Shown one piece after another: positions 24,674 through 36,000 of a DNA stretch of 64,000 bases. The notes under the pieces were generated by a model. It was given only the letters and a program-made list of their open reading frames with translations, searched no databases and had not been told where the DNA came from. The stretch lies in contig JAGKWU010000008.1 of assembly GCA_021151695.1 (NCBI GenBank), positions 242,980 through 306,979 of the forward strand. Direction: 5' to 3'. The translations under genes were made by a program, and so were the position numbers. Numbering within the stretch: the first letter of the stretch is position 1; each line of letters opens with the position of its first letter. Source of the DNA: Cellvibrionaceae bacterium (GTDB taxonomy: Bacteria > Pseudomonadota > Gammaproteobacteria > Pseudomonadales > Cellvibrionaceae).

Positions 24674-25803
24674 CAAATACCTAATTTGTCGTAGAGAATA
24701 TTGAACGCCGCATCCGCGAGTATGAGATACACAATCGCACGCACTACCGCATTGGTGGTGGCCACGCCCACCGCGTTGGAGCTGCGCCCGCCGCTCAGGC
24801 CCGCCTGGCAGCCGGCGATGGCGATGAGGATGCCGAACACCAGGCTTTTGAATAAACCGCTGAAAATATCACCCCAGCCGACGGCGCCCTGGGTTTGCAA
24901 AATGTATTGTTTGAAATTCACGTCCATGCCGGATGCCACCAGTGCGCCGCCGGCCATGCCGATCACATCGGAATAAATACTCAACAGCGGCATCACAAAT
25001 ACCAGCGCGACCAAACGTGGTACTACTAAAAATTCCATACTCGAAATGCCCATGGTCTTGAGCGCGTCGACTTCTTCGTTGGCTTGCATGGTGCCCAGTT
25101 GCGCTGCATAGGCGGCGCCTGTGCGACCGGCGACTATGATGGCCGTCATGAGTGCGCCCATCTCGCGCACCATGCCGAGCGATACCAGGTTGGCGACATA
25201 CACCTGCGCGCCCAGCTGCCGCAACTGCACTGAGCCGAGGTAGGCGAGGATCATGCCGACCGAGGTACTGATGAGCGTGATGATAGGCAGCGCGCGCGGC
25301 CCGGCCTGGTCGATAAAAAAAGCGATATCGGTGCGACGGGTGTTGGCGTTGCCGCGCAGCCAGCGGGCGATGGCGAGCCAGGTGTCGCCGATAAACACGA
25401 GGGTGGCGCGGGATTCGCGGCCCAGGCTATCGATTTGTTCCATCAAATAATCGGAGAGGCTGGTGGGCTTGTCTGTCTTTTGGGTGTCGGCGGTGGGGAT
25501 ATCTATCGCGAGTTTGAGCAGGTTTTGTAGGCCGGACGGGGCTGCGCTGGTGTCCAGTGGGATGTCATGCGCCTGGCAATGGCGGATCAGCAGCAAGAGT
25601 GCGCTGGCCAGGCTGGAGTCCCAGTGGCCGAGTCCGCCCAGGTCGAGTTTTAGCGCCTTGCAGTCTGCGGGTATGGCGTCGCACAGCTGCTCGGAACCGG
25701 GCGCTTTGCCCAGCTCCCAGTCGCCGGTGAGCTTCAGGATCTGCTGTTGGTCTTGTACCTGCTCTTGGCCTTGGGCTTCGAATATGAAACTGGCGTCCGT
25801 CAT
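24673..25803 (-). CDS. STAS-MlaE fusion permease of an MCE transporter
   Basis: 376 aa. Residues about 20-105 form a STAS-like domain (LKLTGDWELGK, KLDLGGLGHWDSSLASALL). In E. coli the equivalent MlaB is a separate protein. Residues about 150-375 are the MlaE permease with five or six helices and the signatures MGALMTAIIVAGRTGAAYAA and EVDALKTMGISSMEFLV. It heads the four-gene operon. GGAGAACC before ATG 25803 is a good ribosome-binding site. Confidence 0.92.
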   Translation of the reverse strand: MTDASFIFEAQGQEQVQDQQQILKLTGDWELGKAPGSEQLCDAIPADCKALKLDLGGLGHWDSSLASALLLLIRHCQAHDIPLDTSAAPSGLQNLLKLAIDIPTADTQKTDKPTSLSDYLMEQIDSLGRESRATLVFIGDTWLAIARWLRGNANTRRTDIAFFIDQAGPRALPIITLISTSVGMILAYLGSVQLRQLGAQVYVANLVSLGMVREMGALMTAIIVAGRTGAAYAAQLGTMQANEEVDALKTMGISSMEFLVVPRLVALVFVMPLLSIYSDVIGMAGGALVASGMDVNFKQYILQTQGAVGWGDIFSGLFKSLVFGILIAIAGCQAGLSGGRSSNAVGVATTNAVVRAIVYLILADAAFNILYDKLGI

Positions 25804-26164
25804 GGTTCTCCCTGGTGATGATCGTTACTCGCTCGCGTCTCGCTAAAAACTGACAGGCGTCTCGCTAAAAAAGAATAGGCGTCTCGCTTAAAGCTAATCC
25901 ATGCACATCAACTTCTCAACCTGATGTTGGTAGCGGGTTGTAACCGAAGTTAAACACCAGCCTAGGCGTCGCGTTAAAGCGGGTCTGTGCGTTGGCAGAC
26001 TTTTGCGGTTGCAGTATGTGTGTGGTTTTAGGTCGCAACTTGTTGCTCTGCGTGCCGGCCTGGATGTGCTTGTTAACCGGTTGCGCTACCTGTGTGTGCT
26101 TGCGCACTGATGCGGTAAGGCCCCGGCGTCAGGATTGATCCCAAGCATCCGAGGAGAATCGCCC
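25804..26164. other. Divergent intergenic region between the MCE operon and the ferritin-like gene
   Basis: About 360 bases with promoters expected for both directions. It holds the 22-bp-spaced repeat array described separately (25835-25893), a degenerate further copy near 25966-25980, and the ribosome-binding site GAGGAGAATC before ATG 26165. No reading frame was supported. Confidence 0.5.
25835..25893. repeat. Three direct repeats at exact 22-bp spacing
   Basis: GCGTCTCGCTAAAAA begins at 25835 and 25857, and the variant GCGTCTCGCTTAAAG begins at 25879. Each 15-base unit is separated by a 7-base unrelated spacer, giving two helical turns per unit. They lie 32-90 bases upstream of the MCE operon start, where a multi-site regulator could bind. 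Confidence 0.8.
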
Positions 26165-26722
26165 ATGTCTTACACCAGCCTTCCCGAAACCGGCCTCACT
26201 GATACCCAGACCCTGCGCCGCCATGCGCGCGAGCACCTGGAGCAAGGTGCAGTGACCGCAAGTTACACCGCCGACCGCGAAACAGTATTGCGCTTGCTCA
26301 ATGAAGCGCTTGCTACCGAGCTGGTGTGTGTATTGCGTTATCGCCGCCATCATTTTATGGCGCGCGGCATAGTCTCCAAAAATATCGCTGACGAATTTAT
26401 GCAGCATGCCAATGAGGAACTGGCCCATGCCGATCAAATTGCCGCCCGCATTGTGCAGTTAGGCGGTGAGCCGGATTTTGCGCCCGATGGCCTCAGCAGT
26501 CGCAGTCACGCCGAGTATGTGCAAGGCGCCAGCCTGGCGGACATGATCGCCGAGAACCTGGTGGCCGAGCGTATCGCCATCGACAGCTATCGCGAATTTA
26601 TCCAATACCTGGGCGACCGCGATCCCACCACATCCAAGATGTTGAAAGACATATTAGCCATCGAAGAGGAGCACGCCGACGAACTGTCGGATTTGCTCAA
26701 CGATTTGCCGCTGCATTCATGA
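26165..26722 (+). CDS. Ferritin-like di-iron protein (bacterioferritin/Dps-type)
   Basis: 185 aa, four-helix bundle. Di-iron ligands are visible as Glu in LLNEALATELVCVLRYRRHHF, ExxH in ANEELAHADQIA, Glu in AENLVAERIAIDSYREF and ExxH in IEEEHADELSDLL, the full E/ExxH/E/ExxH set. Relatives store iron or remove peroxide. An N-terminal extension of about 40 residues precedes helix 1. ATG 26165 follows GAGGAG; the longer frame from 26135 has no such site. A DUF3309 peptide gene follows 13 bases later. Confidence 0.88.
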   Translation: MSYTSLPETGLTDTQTLRRHAREHLEQGAVTASYTADRETVLRLLNEALATELVCVLRYRRHHFMARGIVSKNIADEFMQHANEELAHADQIAARIVQLGGEPDFAPDGLSSRSHAEYVQGASLADMIAENLVAERIAIDSYREFIQYLGDRDPTTSKMLKDILAIEEEHADELSDLLNDLPLHS

Positions 26723-26735
26723 GGACAAAGTTGCC

Positions 26736-26894
26736 ATGACCCTGAGCGGTATTTTGCTGGTTATTTTGTTGCTCTTGTTGATAGGCGCGTTTCCCTCCTG
26801 GCCCTACAGCCAGGGGTGGGGTTACGGGCCGAGCGGCGGCCTTGGGCTGCTGCTGTTGATCGTGATCGTTGTGCTCTTTTTCGGGCGTCACTAG
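26736..26894 (+). CDS. DUF3309 mini-membrane protein, second copy
   Basis: 52 aa from ATG 26736 after AGGACAAAG. Two hydrophobic segments flank GAFPSWPYSQGWGYGPSGG, nearly the same centre as the copy at 8053-8205. It follows the ferritin-like gene after 13 bases, so co-expression is likely. A role in membrane stress is inferred only from such associations. Confidence 0.85.
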   Translation: MTLSGILLVILLLLLIGAFPSWPYSQGWGYGPSGGLGLLLLIVIVVLFFGRH

Positions 26895-26955
26895 TCCATG
26901 GAAATCTTGCCAATGGCCCTCCGGGCTCACAGCTGAGGACACCGACCCTTTAGGG

Positions 26956-27034
26956 GGCCTGACCTTCGTCAGGCCAGTCACCAGATCCTTGGGGTTCGGT
27001 CGCAATGCCTGTTCGTCATGAACGGCAGACCGAA
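26956..27034 (+). other. Structured 5' leader of the cyclic glucan synthase gene
   Basis: Two strong hairpins lie before the start codon. GGCCTGAC-CTTC-GTCAGGCC (26956-26975) has a perfect 8-bp stem. The second (26995-27034) pairs TTCGGTC with GACCGAA and, inside, TGCC/GGCA and GTTC/GAAC around a 5-base loop. Neither is followed by a U-run, so they are not simple terminators. The in-frame ATG at 27018 lies in the loop region of the second hairpin, which supports ATG 27066 as the real start. No known riboswitch class was recognised. Confidence 0.5.
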
Positions 27035-27065
27035 GGGGTACAGCCCTTTACTCCATGGGATTCTT

Positions 27066-30000
27066 ATGAAATTCGAAAACCGCTTCAAGCTCCCCGAAAC
27101 CCTCCCGCCTGTGCTGGCGCGCGCTGATGATGAACCTTTGCCTTCGGCGGACCCGGCAGAAAAGCCGCAGCTGGAGTTGCAGGAGAGCCTGGGGCCGCTG
27201 ATTTTCGGGCGTACGCGTGCCTGGGTGCTGGATTTGGTGGATTACTTTGGCGGTTGGAGTAACGACCACTTCAGCAACGAAGAACTTCACCCGCTGCGCG
27301 CAGAGCTCTATAGCGCCGACCAAATGGAGCAGCATGGTAAACACCTGGCGGCTAACCACAAGCTCAGCCGCTATGGTGTACACAATCGCCTGTTGCGCCG
27401 ACTGGATGAAAACGAATCGGTTTTGATTGCCAGCTGCCAGATGCTCATGGATGAGGTCAAAGCCCGATCCCGCATAGCACCTGCAGGTGAGTGGTTGCTG
27501 GATAACTTTTATCTGATCGAAGACCAGATACGCACCGCCCGTCAGCATTTGCCCAAAGGTTATAGCCGCGAATTGCCGCGCCTGGCCAATGGCAAATCCC
27601 GTGGCTTACCGCGGGTTTACGATTTGGCCGAGGATGCGGTTGCCCACGGCGATGGTCGTATCGACGTGGCCCTGCTCACCCGCTTTGTTGATGCCTACCA
27701 ATCAGTGACGGCGCTGACGCTGGGTGAACTCTGGGCTATCCCCATCATGCTGCGCCTGGCGTTAATTGAGAATTTGCGTCGGGTGGCCTCCCGCATCAGC
27801 GCCGCGCGGCTGCACATTAACCGGGCCCGCCAATGGGCTGAGTTGATGATTGAAACCGCGGAGAACGATCCCAAAAACCTGATCTTGATAGTGGCAGATA
27901 TGGCGCGCTCCCAGCCGCCGCTGGTTAGCCCGTTTATCGCCGAGTTTTCCCGCCAATTGCAGGGGCACGGCCCGGCGCTGGCGCTGCCGTTAACCTGGAT
28001 TAAAGATCGACTGGCGGAGGATAGCCAGACCGTGGAGCAGATGATCCTGGCCGAAACCCAGCAACAGGCGGCCGATCAGGTGTCCATCAGTAACAGTATC
28101 GGCAGCTTGCGTTTTTTGGGCGCCACCGACTGGCGAGTGTTTGTCGAGAATATGAGTGTGGTGGAAGACGTGCTGCGCAAGGATCTCAACAACACTTACG
28201 CCAACATGGATTTCTCCACGCGCGACAGCTACCGCCAGGTGATCGACCGACTGGCCAAGCGTATTCGCCTGAGCGAGGCTGAGGTGGCGCGGGCGGCTAT
28301 TACCTTGGCAGGCATGAGTGCTGCCAGTGAGCCGGATCAACCCCATAAATCCCACGTGGGCTATTACCTGATCGATAACGGCCTGCAAAAGCTGGAGCAG
28401 ATGGTAAAGGCGCGCCTGTCACCGCTCACTCGCGCGCGCCGCTTTGTGTCGCGCGCGCCGCTGTTGTTGCATTTGGGCAGTATCCTGATACTGGTTGCGC
28501 TCTTTACCGGTGTGTTGGTGGGCGAGGCGCATAGCGCTGGTGTCAAGGGTTGGCCCTTGTGGTTGTTGGGCGTGGTGAGTGCCTTGGCTACCAGCCAATT
28601 GGCGACTGCCTTGACCAACTGGCTGGCCATCTTGTTGGTTGCCCCCAAAACCCTGCCGCGGCTGGACTACTCCGAAGGCTTGCCGGCGCAGATGCGCAGC
28701 CTGGTGGTCATTCCCTCTATGCTGACAGACAGTGAAAGTCTGGATGAATTGCTGGAAGCGCTTGAAGTGCGCTACCTGGGCAACCGCGATGAGTACCTGC
28801 ACTTTGCCCTGCTCACGGATTTTAACGATGCCGCCAGCGAGACGCTTCCCTCCGACCAGGAATTAGTGAGCCTCGCCACGAAGGGCATAGAACTGCTCAA
28901 CCTGAAATATCCCAGTGAACAGGGCGACCGCTTTTTGCTGTTCCACCGCCCGCGCTGCTGGAATTCCACCGAAAAAATCTGGATGGGTTACGAGCGCAAA
29001 CGCGGCAAACTGGCCGATCTCAATAACCTGCTGCGCGGTAAAGACCAAGGCTTTAATACAGCATCGCGCGGCAACGGCAGTTGCTTCTCGGTGATTGTGG
29101 GCAACATCAGCCAGTTGTATGGGGTCAAATACGTCATCACCCTGGATACGGATACCCAGCTGCCACGGGATTCGGCGCGGGAATTTATCGGCGCCATGGC
29201 TCATCCGCTCAATCAGCCGAGGTTTGATAATGAGGGCACCCGGGTGGTGGGTGGTTATGGCATCCTCCAGCCGCGCATGGCGGCCACCTTGTCCGGCCAT
29301 AGACGTTCCCGGTATGCGCTGCTGTACGGCTTGGAGCCGGGGATTGACCCCTACACCCGCAGCGTGTCGGATGTGTACCAGGATCTGTTCGACGAGGGCT
29401 CCTTTATCGGCAAAGGTATCTATGACGTGGATGCCTTTGAGCAGACACTGCGCGACCGCTTCCCGGAAAACCGCATCCTCAGCCACGACTTGCTTGAGGG
29501 CTGCTATACCCGCTCTGGTCTGCTCAGCGATGTACAGCTCTACGAGGAAAATCCCACCAGCTATGCCGCCGATGTCAGCCGGCGCGAGCGCTGGATTCGC
29601 GGCGACTGGCAGATCGCCAGTTGGCTGTTCCGCCGTGTGCCCGGTTTTGAAGGCAAGCGCCAGAGTAACCCGCTGTCGGCCCTCTCGCGCTGGAAAATCT
29701 TCGACAACCTGGTGCGCAGCCTGGCGCCCGCCGCCCTGCTGCTCACCCTGGCCATTGGTTGGTTGCTCACACCCAGCCCGGGTTTCTGGACGCTCGCTGC
29801 CATAGGCATAGTGCTGGTGCCCAGCTTTGTCATCGCCTTTGTTGATCTCTTTCGCCGCGCCCAGGAGGTGGGTTTTGCCCAGCATCTTGGCGCTGTGCTG
29901 CAATCCGCTGGCCGCAATATGGCGCAGGCGGGCTTCCGCATCGCCTGCCTGCCGCACGAGGCGCTGTTTAGCCTGGTGGCGGTGGTGCGCGCGAATCTTC

Positions 30001-33000
30001 GTTTACTGATTACCCATCGCCGGTTGCTGGAGTGGAATCCCTCCAGCGAACAGAACCGGAAAGGCCCTTTGAGCCTGTCGGGCTTCTACCTGTTTATGTG
30101 GACGGCGCCGATAGTGGCACTGGGCGTGGCCCTGCTTGTGGCGCTCCTGAATCCTGCCAACTTGCCTGCGACCCTGCCGGTGCTGTTGCTCTGGGCGGGT
30201 GCTCCGGCGCTGGCCTGGTGGGTGAGCCAACCTCTCGCGCTGCGCGAATCTCGCCTTAACCAGGAGCAGCGGCGCTACCTGCGCAAAATAGCGCGTCGCA
30301 CCTGGGCGTTCTTTGATCGCTTTGTGGGCGCAGAGGACAACTGGTTGCCGCCCGATAATTATCAGGAGCACCCCGGTCCCGTCACGGCCCATCGCACCTC
30401 ACCCACCAATATGGGTATGGCGCTACTCGCCAATTTGAGTGCGGTGGATTTTGGCTATATCAGCTGGGGGGAGGCGCTGGAGCGCATCACTAATGCGCTG
30501 GCGACCATGGGCAAACTCGAGCGCTACCAGGGCCACTTCTTTAACTGGTATGAGACGCGCAACCTGCAACTGCTGCCTCCGCGCTATATCTCATCGGTGG
30601 ATAGCGGTAATCTGGTCGGCCATTTGCTAGTGCTGCGCTCGGCGTTGGTCGCCATGCCCGAGCAAAGGATCATCCCCGAGCGTATTTTTGAAGGGCTGCA
30701 AGATACCTTGCAACTGCTGCAGGAGACACCGCCCGGCTCCATGGCAGATCTGGTGCGGGAACCAACTTTGGCACTGCTTGCACTTTTGCGCGATGCCGCC
30801 TCCACACCGCCCCAAAGCCTTGGAGCAGTGCATCAACACCTCAAATTGCTAGTGGCTACTGCCAGTGATCTGGCCACCCAGTTTGAGGCTGCACCCGAGA
30901 GCGACCTGGCCATTTGGGTGCGTGCCCTGGCAACCCAGGCGAAAGCAGCCCAGGCCGAACTTCTGTTCCTGGCGCCCTGGGCGGAATTGTCAGCGCCGCT
31001 AAGCGGTTGGGGGAAGTTTGGCCACTTTGATCAAATCCCCCGGTTGGGCGATCTGGCCAAGGCCAAAACCCTCTGGCTGCGTGAAATAGACCACCGCTTG
31101 AAGTTGGCATTGCCGTTGAATCCCGGCGACAGCTTGGCGTCGCCTGCCGAGCGTGTCTGGCTCTCGGAGTTGCGTCGCCTGATAGCCCTGGGCTGTGAGC
31201 GCGCCGTGGAGCGTCTGGGCACCGTGGACGTGCTGATCGCCCAAGTGACGGAATTCACCAAAGTAGACTACGAATTTCTCTATGACCGCAGCCGCCATTT
31301 GCTTGCTATTGGCTACAACCTGGATGAATTTCGCCGTGACAACAGCTTCTACGATCTGCTGGCATCGGAGGCGCGCCTCACCAATTTTGTGGCCATTTCT
31401 CAGGGGATGATCCCACAGGAAAGCTGGTTTGCCTTGGGCCGCTTACGCACTGCTGCTGGCACCGGCGAGCCTACGCTGGTGTCCTGGAGCGGTTCCATGT
31501 TTGAGTATTTGATGCCAAACCTGGTGATGCCGAGCTACGAAGGCACTCTGCTTGACCAGACTTGCCGTTCCGCCGTACTGCGCCAGGTCGCCTTTGGTGG
31601 CCAGCGCTCCCTGCCTTGGGGGGTGTCGGAATCCGGTTATTACACGATGGATGCAGCACTCAATTACCAATACCACGCTTTTGGTGTGCCCGGGTTGGGT
31701 CTGAAACGTGGCTTGGCGGAAGATGCCGTGGTTGCCCCTTACGCCAGTGTAATGGGCCTGATGTTCGCCCCCGAAGAAGCCTGCGCCAATATGCAGCGGT
31801 TGTCCGAGGCGGGTATCGAAGGTCGCTATGGTTTTTACGAAGCCATCGACTACACACCCGCCCGCCTGCCGCGCGGCCAGACCAGCGCCGTAGTGCGGTC
31901 TTTTATGGCTCACCATCAAGGCATGAGCCTGCTGTCGCTATCCTATGTGCTGCACGACCAGCCTATGCAGCAGCGCTTTGCGGCAGATCCGCAATTCCAG
32001 GCCACACTGTTGTTGCTGCAAGAGCGTATCCCCAAAAACTCGGTGTTCCACAACTACGTGGCAGAGCACACCGAAGGTGCGGCTATCTTCGAAGAGGCGA
32101 CTCCCCCCGTCCATGCACCCATAGGTGCCGATACCCCCGTGCCCGAGGTGCAACTTTTGTCGAATGGGCGCTATCACTTGATGGTGACTAATGCCGGTGG
32201 TGGCTACAGCCGCTGGCAAAACCTGGCGGTGAGCCGCTGGCGTGAGGACACCACCTGCGATAGCTGGGGCAGTTTTATCTATGTGCGGGATCTGGGTAAT
32301 AACGAGTTCTGGTCCACCACCCATCAACCCACGCTCAAACGCGCCGACAGCTATGAAGCGCTCTTCTCCGAGTGGCGTGCCGAGTACCGTCGCCGCGATC
32401 AGGGTATAGAGACTTACTCCGAAATCGTCGTGTCCCCCGAGGACGATGTGGAGCTGCGCCGGGTAAAACTCACCAACCGTTCGCGCCGGCCGCGCAATAT
32501 CGAAATCACCAGCTATAGCGAAGTGGTGCTGGCTACCCAGGCGGCGGATGTGATGCAAAGTACCTTCGGCAAGCTGTTTGTGCAGACTGAGTTGCAGGAA
32601 GATCGTCGCGCCATCCTCTGCACCCGTCGGCCCCGGGCCGAAGGTGAGCAGACGCCCTGGCTGTTCCATCTGCTGGCGGCCCAAGGTGTTGAGGTAATCG
32701 AGATCTCCTACGAAACCGACCGCATGAAGTTTATCGGGCGCGGCCGTAGCCTGGCCTCCCCGCAAGCGCTCAACAGCACCACGCGCTTATCCGGCAGCCA
32801 GGGTTCAGTACTGGACCCGATTGTGGCCATTCGCGTGCGCATCGTGCTGGCCGCCGAACAGTCCGCTACCCTGGATTTTGTGACCGGCGTGAGCGACAAC
32901 CGCGCCGCCACCCAGGCGCTGGTGGAAAAGTATCAGGATCGCCACTTTGCCGATCGCGTGTTCGACCTGGCCGGCACCCACGCCGGCGTCACCCTGCGCC

Positions 33001-36000
33001 AGATCAACGCCTCCGAAAACGATGCGCTGCTCTATCGCAAACTGGCGCGCTCAGTGCTCTTCGCCAACCCGGCCCTGCGTGCCGAGCCCAGCCTGATCGC
33101 GCAAAACCGCCGTGGCCAATCCGGTCTTTGGGGTTATGCGATCTCCGGCGACTTGCCCATAGTGCTGCTTAAAATCGGCAGCGCCGACCGTATAGAGCTG
33201 GCTCGCCAGTTGATCCAGTGCCATGCCTATTGGCGACTGAAAGGCCTGATGGTGGATCTGGTGATCTGGAACGAAGACCAGATTGGCTATCGCCAAAACT
33301 TGCACGATCAGATTGTCGGCCTGATTACCACTGGCTCCGAGGCCGGCGCTATCGACAAGCCTGGCGGTATCTTTGTGCGCTCGGCGGAGCAAATTTCCCA
33401 CGAGGATCGCATATTGTTGCAAACCGTGGCGCGCGCCATAGTGGTGGATAACCAGGGCAATCTGGGGGAACAGTTAACCCGCCGCAACCTGGCTGAGGCT
33501 AAAGGTCCGCGCTTGCTGCCATCCCGGACTTACCGTCCAGAAATGGCGCTGCCACCAGAGCCACCCAAAGCTGGCCTGCTGCTGGCAAATAACCTGGGCG
33601 GCTTCAGCGCTGATGGCCGCGAGTATGTGATCACCACCAGCGACACCCAGGTAACGCCTGTGCCCTGGGTGAACGTGCTCGCTAATCCCAACTTCGGTAC
33701 TGTCGTGACCGAGAGCGGACTGGCCTACACCTGGAGTGAAAACGCCCACGAATACCGCCTCACGCCCTGGAGCGACGATCCGGTTGCGGGCGGCAGTGGC
33801 GAAGTTATCTATTTGCGTGACGAGGAAACCGGCCACTTTTGGTCGCCCACGCCTTTACCCCGTCGCCCCGGCCAGAACAACGGCAGCTTCACCTGCAGCC
33901 ACGGCTTTGGTTACAGCCGCTTCGAGCATCATCAGGCGGGCATCACCACTGAACTGTGGGTCTATGTGGATCTCAACGAGACAGTGAAATACTCGGTGCT
34001 AAAAATCCGTAACGATTCCAATCGCCAGCGCCGCCTGAGCGCTACTGGCTATGTGGAGTGGGTGTTGGGCGATTTGCGCTCCAAGTACGGCATGCATGTG
34101 GTCACCGAGATAGACGCCAGCAGCGGAGCACTCTTCGCCCGCAACGCCTATCACAGCGAGTTCGCCAGCCGTGTGGCCTTCTTTGATGTGGACGATCCGT
34201 CGCGCACCTTGAGTGGCGACCGCGCGGAATTTATTGGTCGCAACGGCTCGCTGGCCAATCCCGATGCCATGAACCGGGCGCGCTTATCCGGCCGCCTGGG
34301 TGCGGGCATGGATCCTTGCGGCGCCATACAAGTGCCCTTCGAATTGGGCGCAGGGCAGGAGCGGGAGATTATCTTCCGTCTGGGCGCCGGGGTAGATCTG
34401 GAGCAGGCTCGCACACTCGCCCAGCGCTTGCGCAGCATGGGCACCGCACGTGCCGCTCTGCAAAAGGTGCGCGAATACTGGCGCCAGGCGCTTACCGGCG
34501 TGCAGGTACAAACCCCCGAAGACACTACCAACTTGCTCGCCAACGGCTGGCTGCTCTACCAGACACTGGCCTGCCGTATCTGGGCGCGCAGTGGCTATTA
34601 CCAATCTGGCGGCGCCTATGGTTTCCGCGACCAACTGCAGGATTCCATGGCCCTGCTGCACAGCCAGCCCCAACTGGTGCGCGAGCATTTGCTGCGCTGT
34701 GCCCAACGGCAATATCCCGAGGGCGACGTGCAGCACTGGTGGCATCCACCCCAGGGGCGCGGTGTGCGCACGCGTTGTTCTGACGATTACCTCTGGCTGC
34801 CCATGGTGACCTGTCGCTATGTGGAGGCTACCGGTGATACCTCGGTGCTGGATGAACTCACGCCCTTCATCGAAGGCAGGCCACTGCATGCGGATGAAGA
34901 GTCCTACTACGATTTACCAGGCAATAGCGCCGAGCGGGCGACGCTCTACGATCACTGCCTGCGCGCCGTCAATTTCGGCCTGCGTTTTGGTCCCCACGGC
35001 ATACCGCTGATGGGCTCGGGCGACTGGAATGATGGCATGAACCTGGTGGGCATCCACGGCAAGGGCGAGAGCGTCTGGCTGGGCTTTTTCCTCTACGACG
35101 TACTTATGTCTTTTGGTCGCCTGGCACGCAGTCGCGACGATGCCGCCACCATGCTCCACTGCCATACCCAGGCAGACCGCCTGCGCCAGCATATCGAGCA
35201 GCATGCCTGGGATGGCAACTGGTACAAGCGCGCCTGGTATGACGATGGCACGCCGCTGGGAGCCGCCGGCAGCGAGGAATGTGCCATAGACTCCATCTCC
35301 CAAAGCTGGTCTGTACTGTCTGGCGCGGGCAGTGCCGAGCGCAGTCAGCAGGCTATGATGTCGCTCGACAAGCACCTGGTAAAACGCGATAGCGGCATTA
35401 TCCAGTTGCTCGACCCGCCCTTCGACAAAGCGCCAACCAATCCCGGCTACATCAAGGGCTATGTTCCCGGTGTGCGCGAAAACGGTGGCCAGTACACCCA
35501 TGCTGCCGTGTGGGCCGCCATGGCATTTGCCGCCTTGGGTGATAGCAATCGAGCCTGGGAATTATTGTCCCTGATCAACCCGCTCAACCACACCCGTAGC
35601 AGTGAGGATATAGCCATCTACAAAGCCGAGCCCTATGTGGTCGCGGCGGATGTTTACGGCGTAGCACCCCACATAGGTCGCGGTGGCTGGAGCTGGTACA
35701 CGGGTTCGGCGGGCCTCACCTATCGTCTGATCATCGAATCCCTGTTGGGGGTGAGGCGCGAGGGCGACAAACTGCGGCTGGTACCTTGCATTCCGCAGGA
35801 TTGGAAAACTTACGCCATCGACTATCGCTTCGGCGATGCCAGATACCAGATCACCGTATTGCAAGTGACTGATCTCGCCATCGACGAAGCCAGTGCGCTG
35901 TACACCACGCGCGTTCTGGTGGATGGTGTACAGCAGCGCGATTCCTTCGTGCAATTGGTGGACGATGGCAAAACCCACGCGGTGGAAATTCGCATCAGCT

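Noticed and set aside
28863..29957. Long minus-strand frame (364 codons) inside the cyclic glucan synthase gene
   Set aside because: It is antisense to the GT84 catalytic region, which shows strong family motifs; the antisense protein has no recognisable domain and an odd composition.
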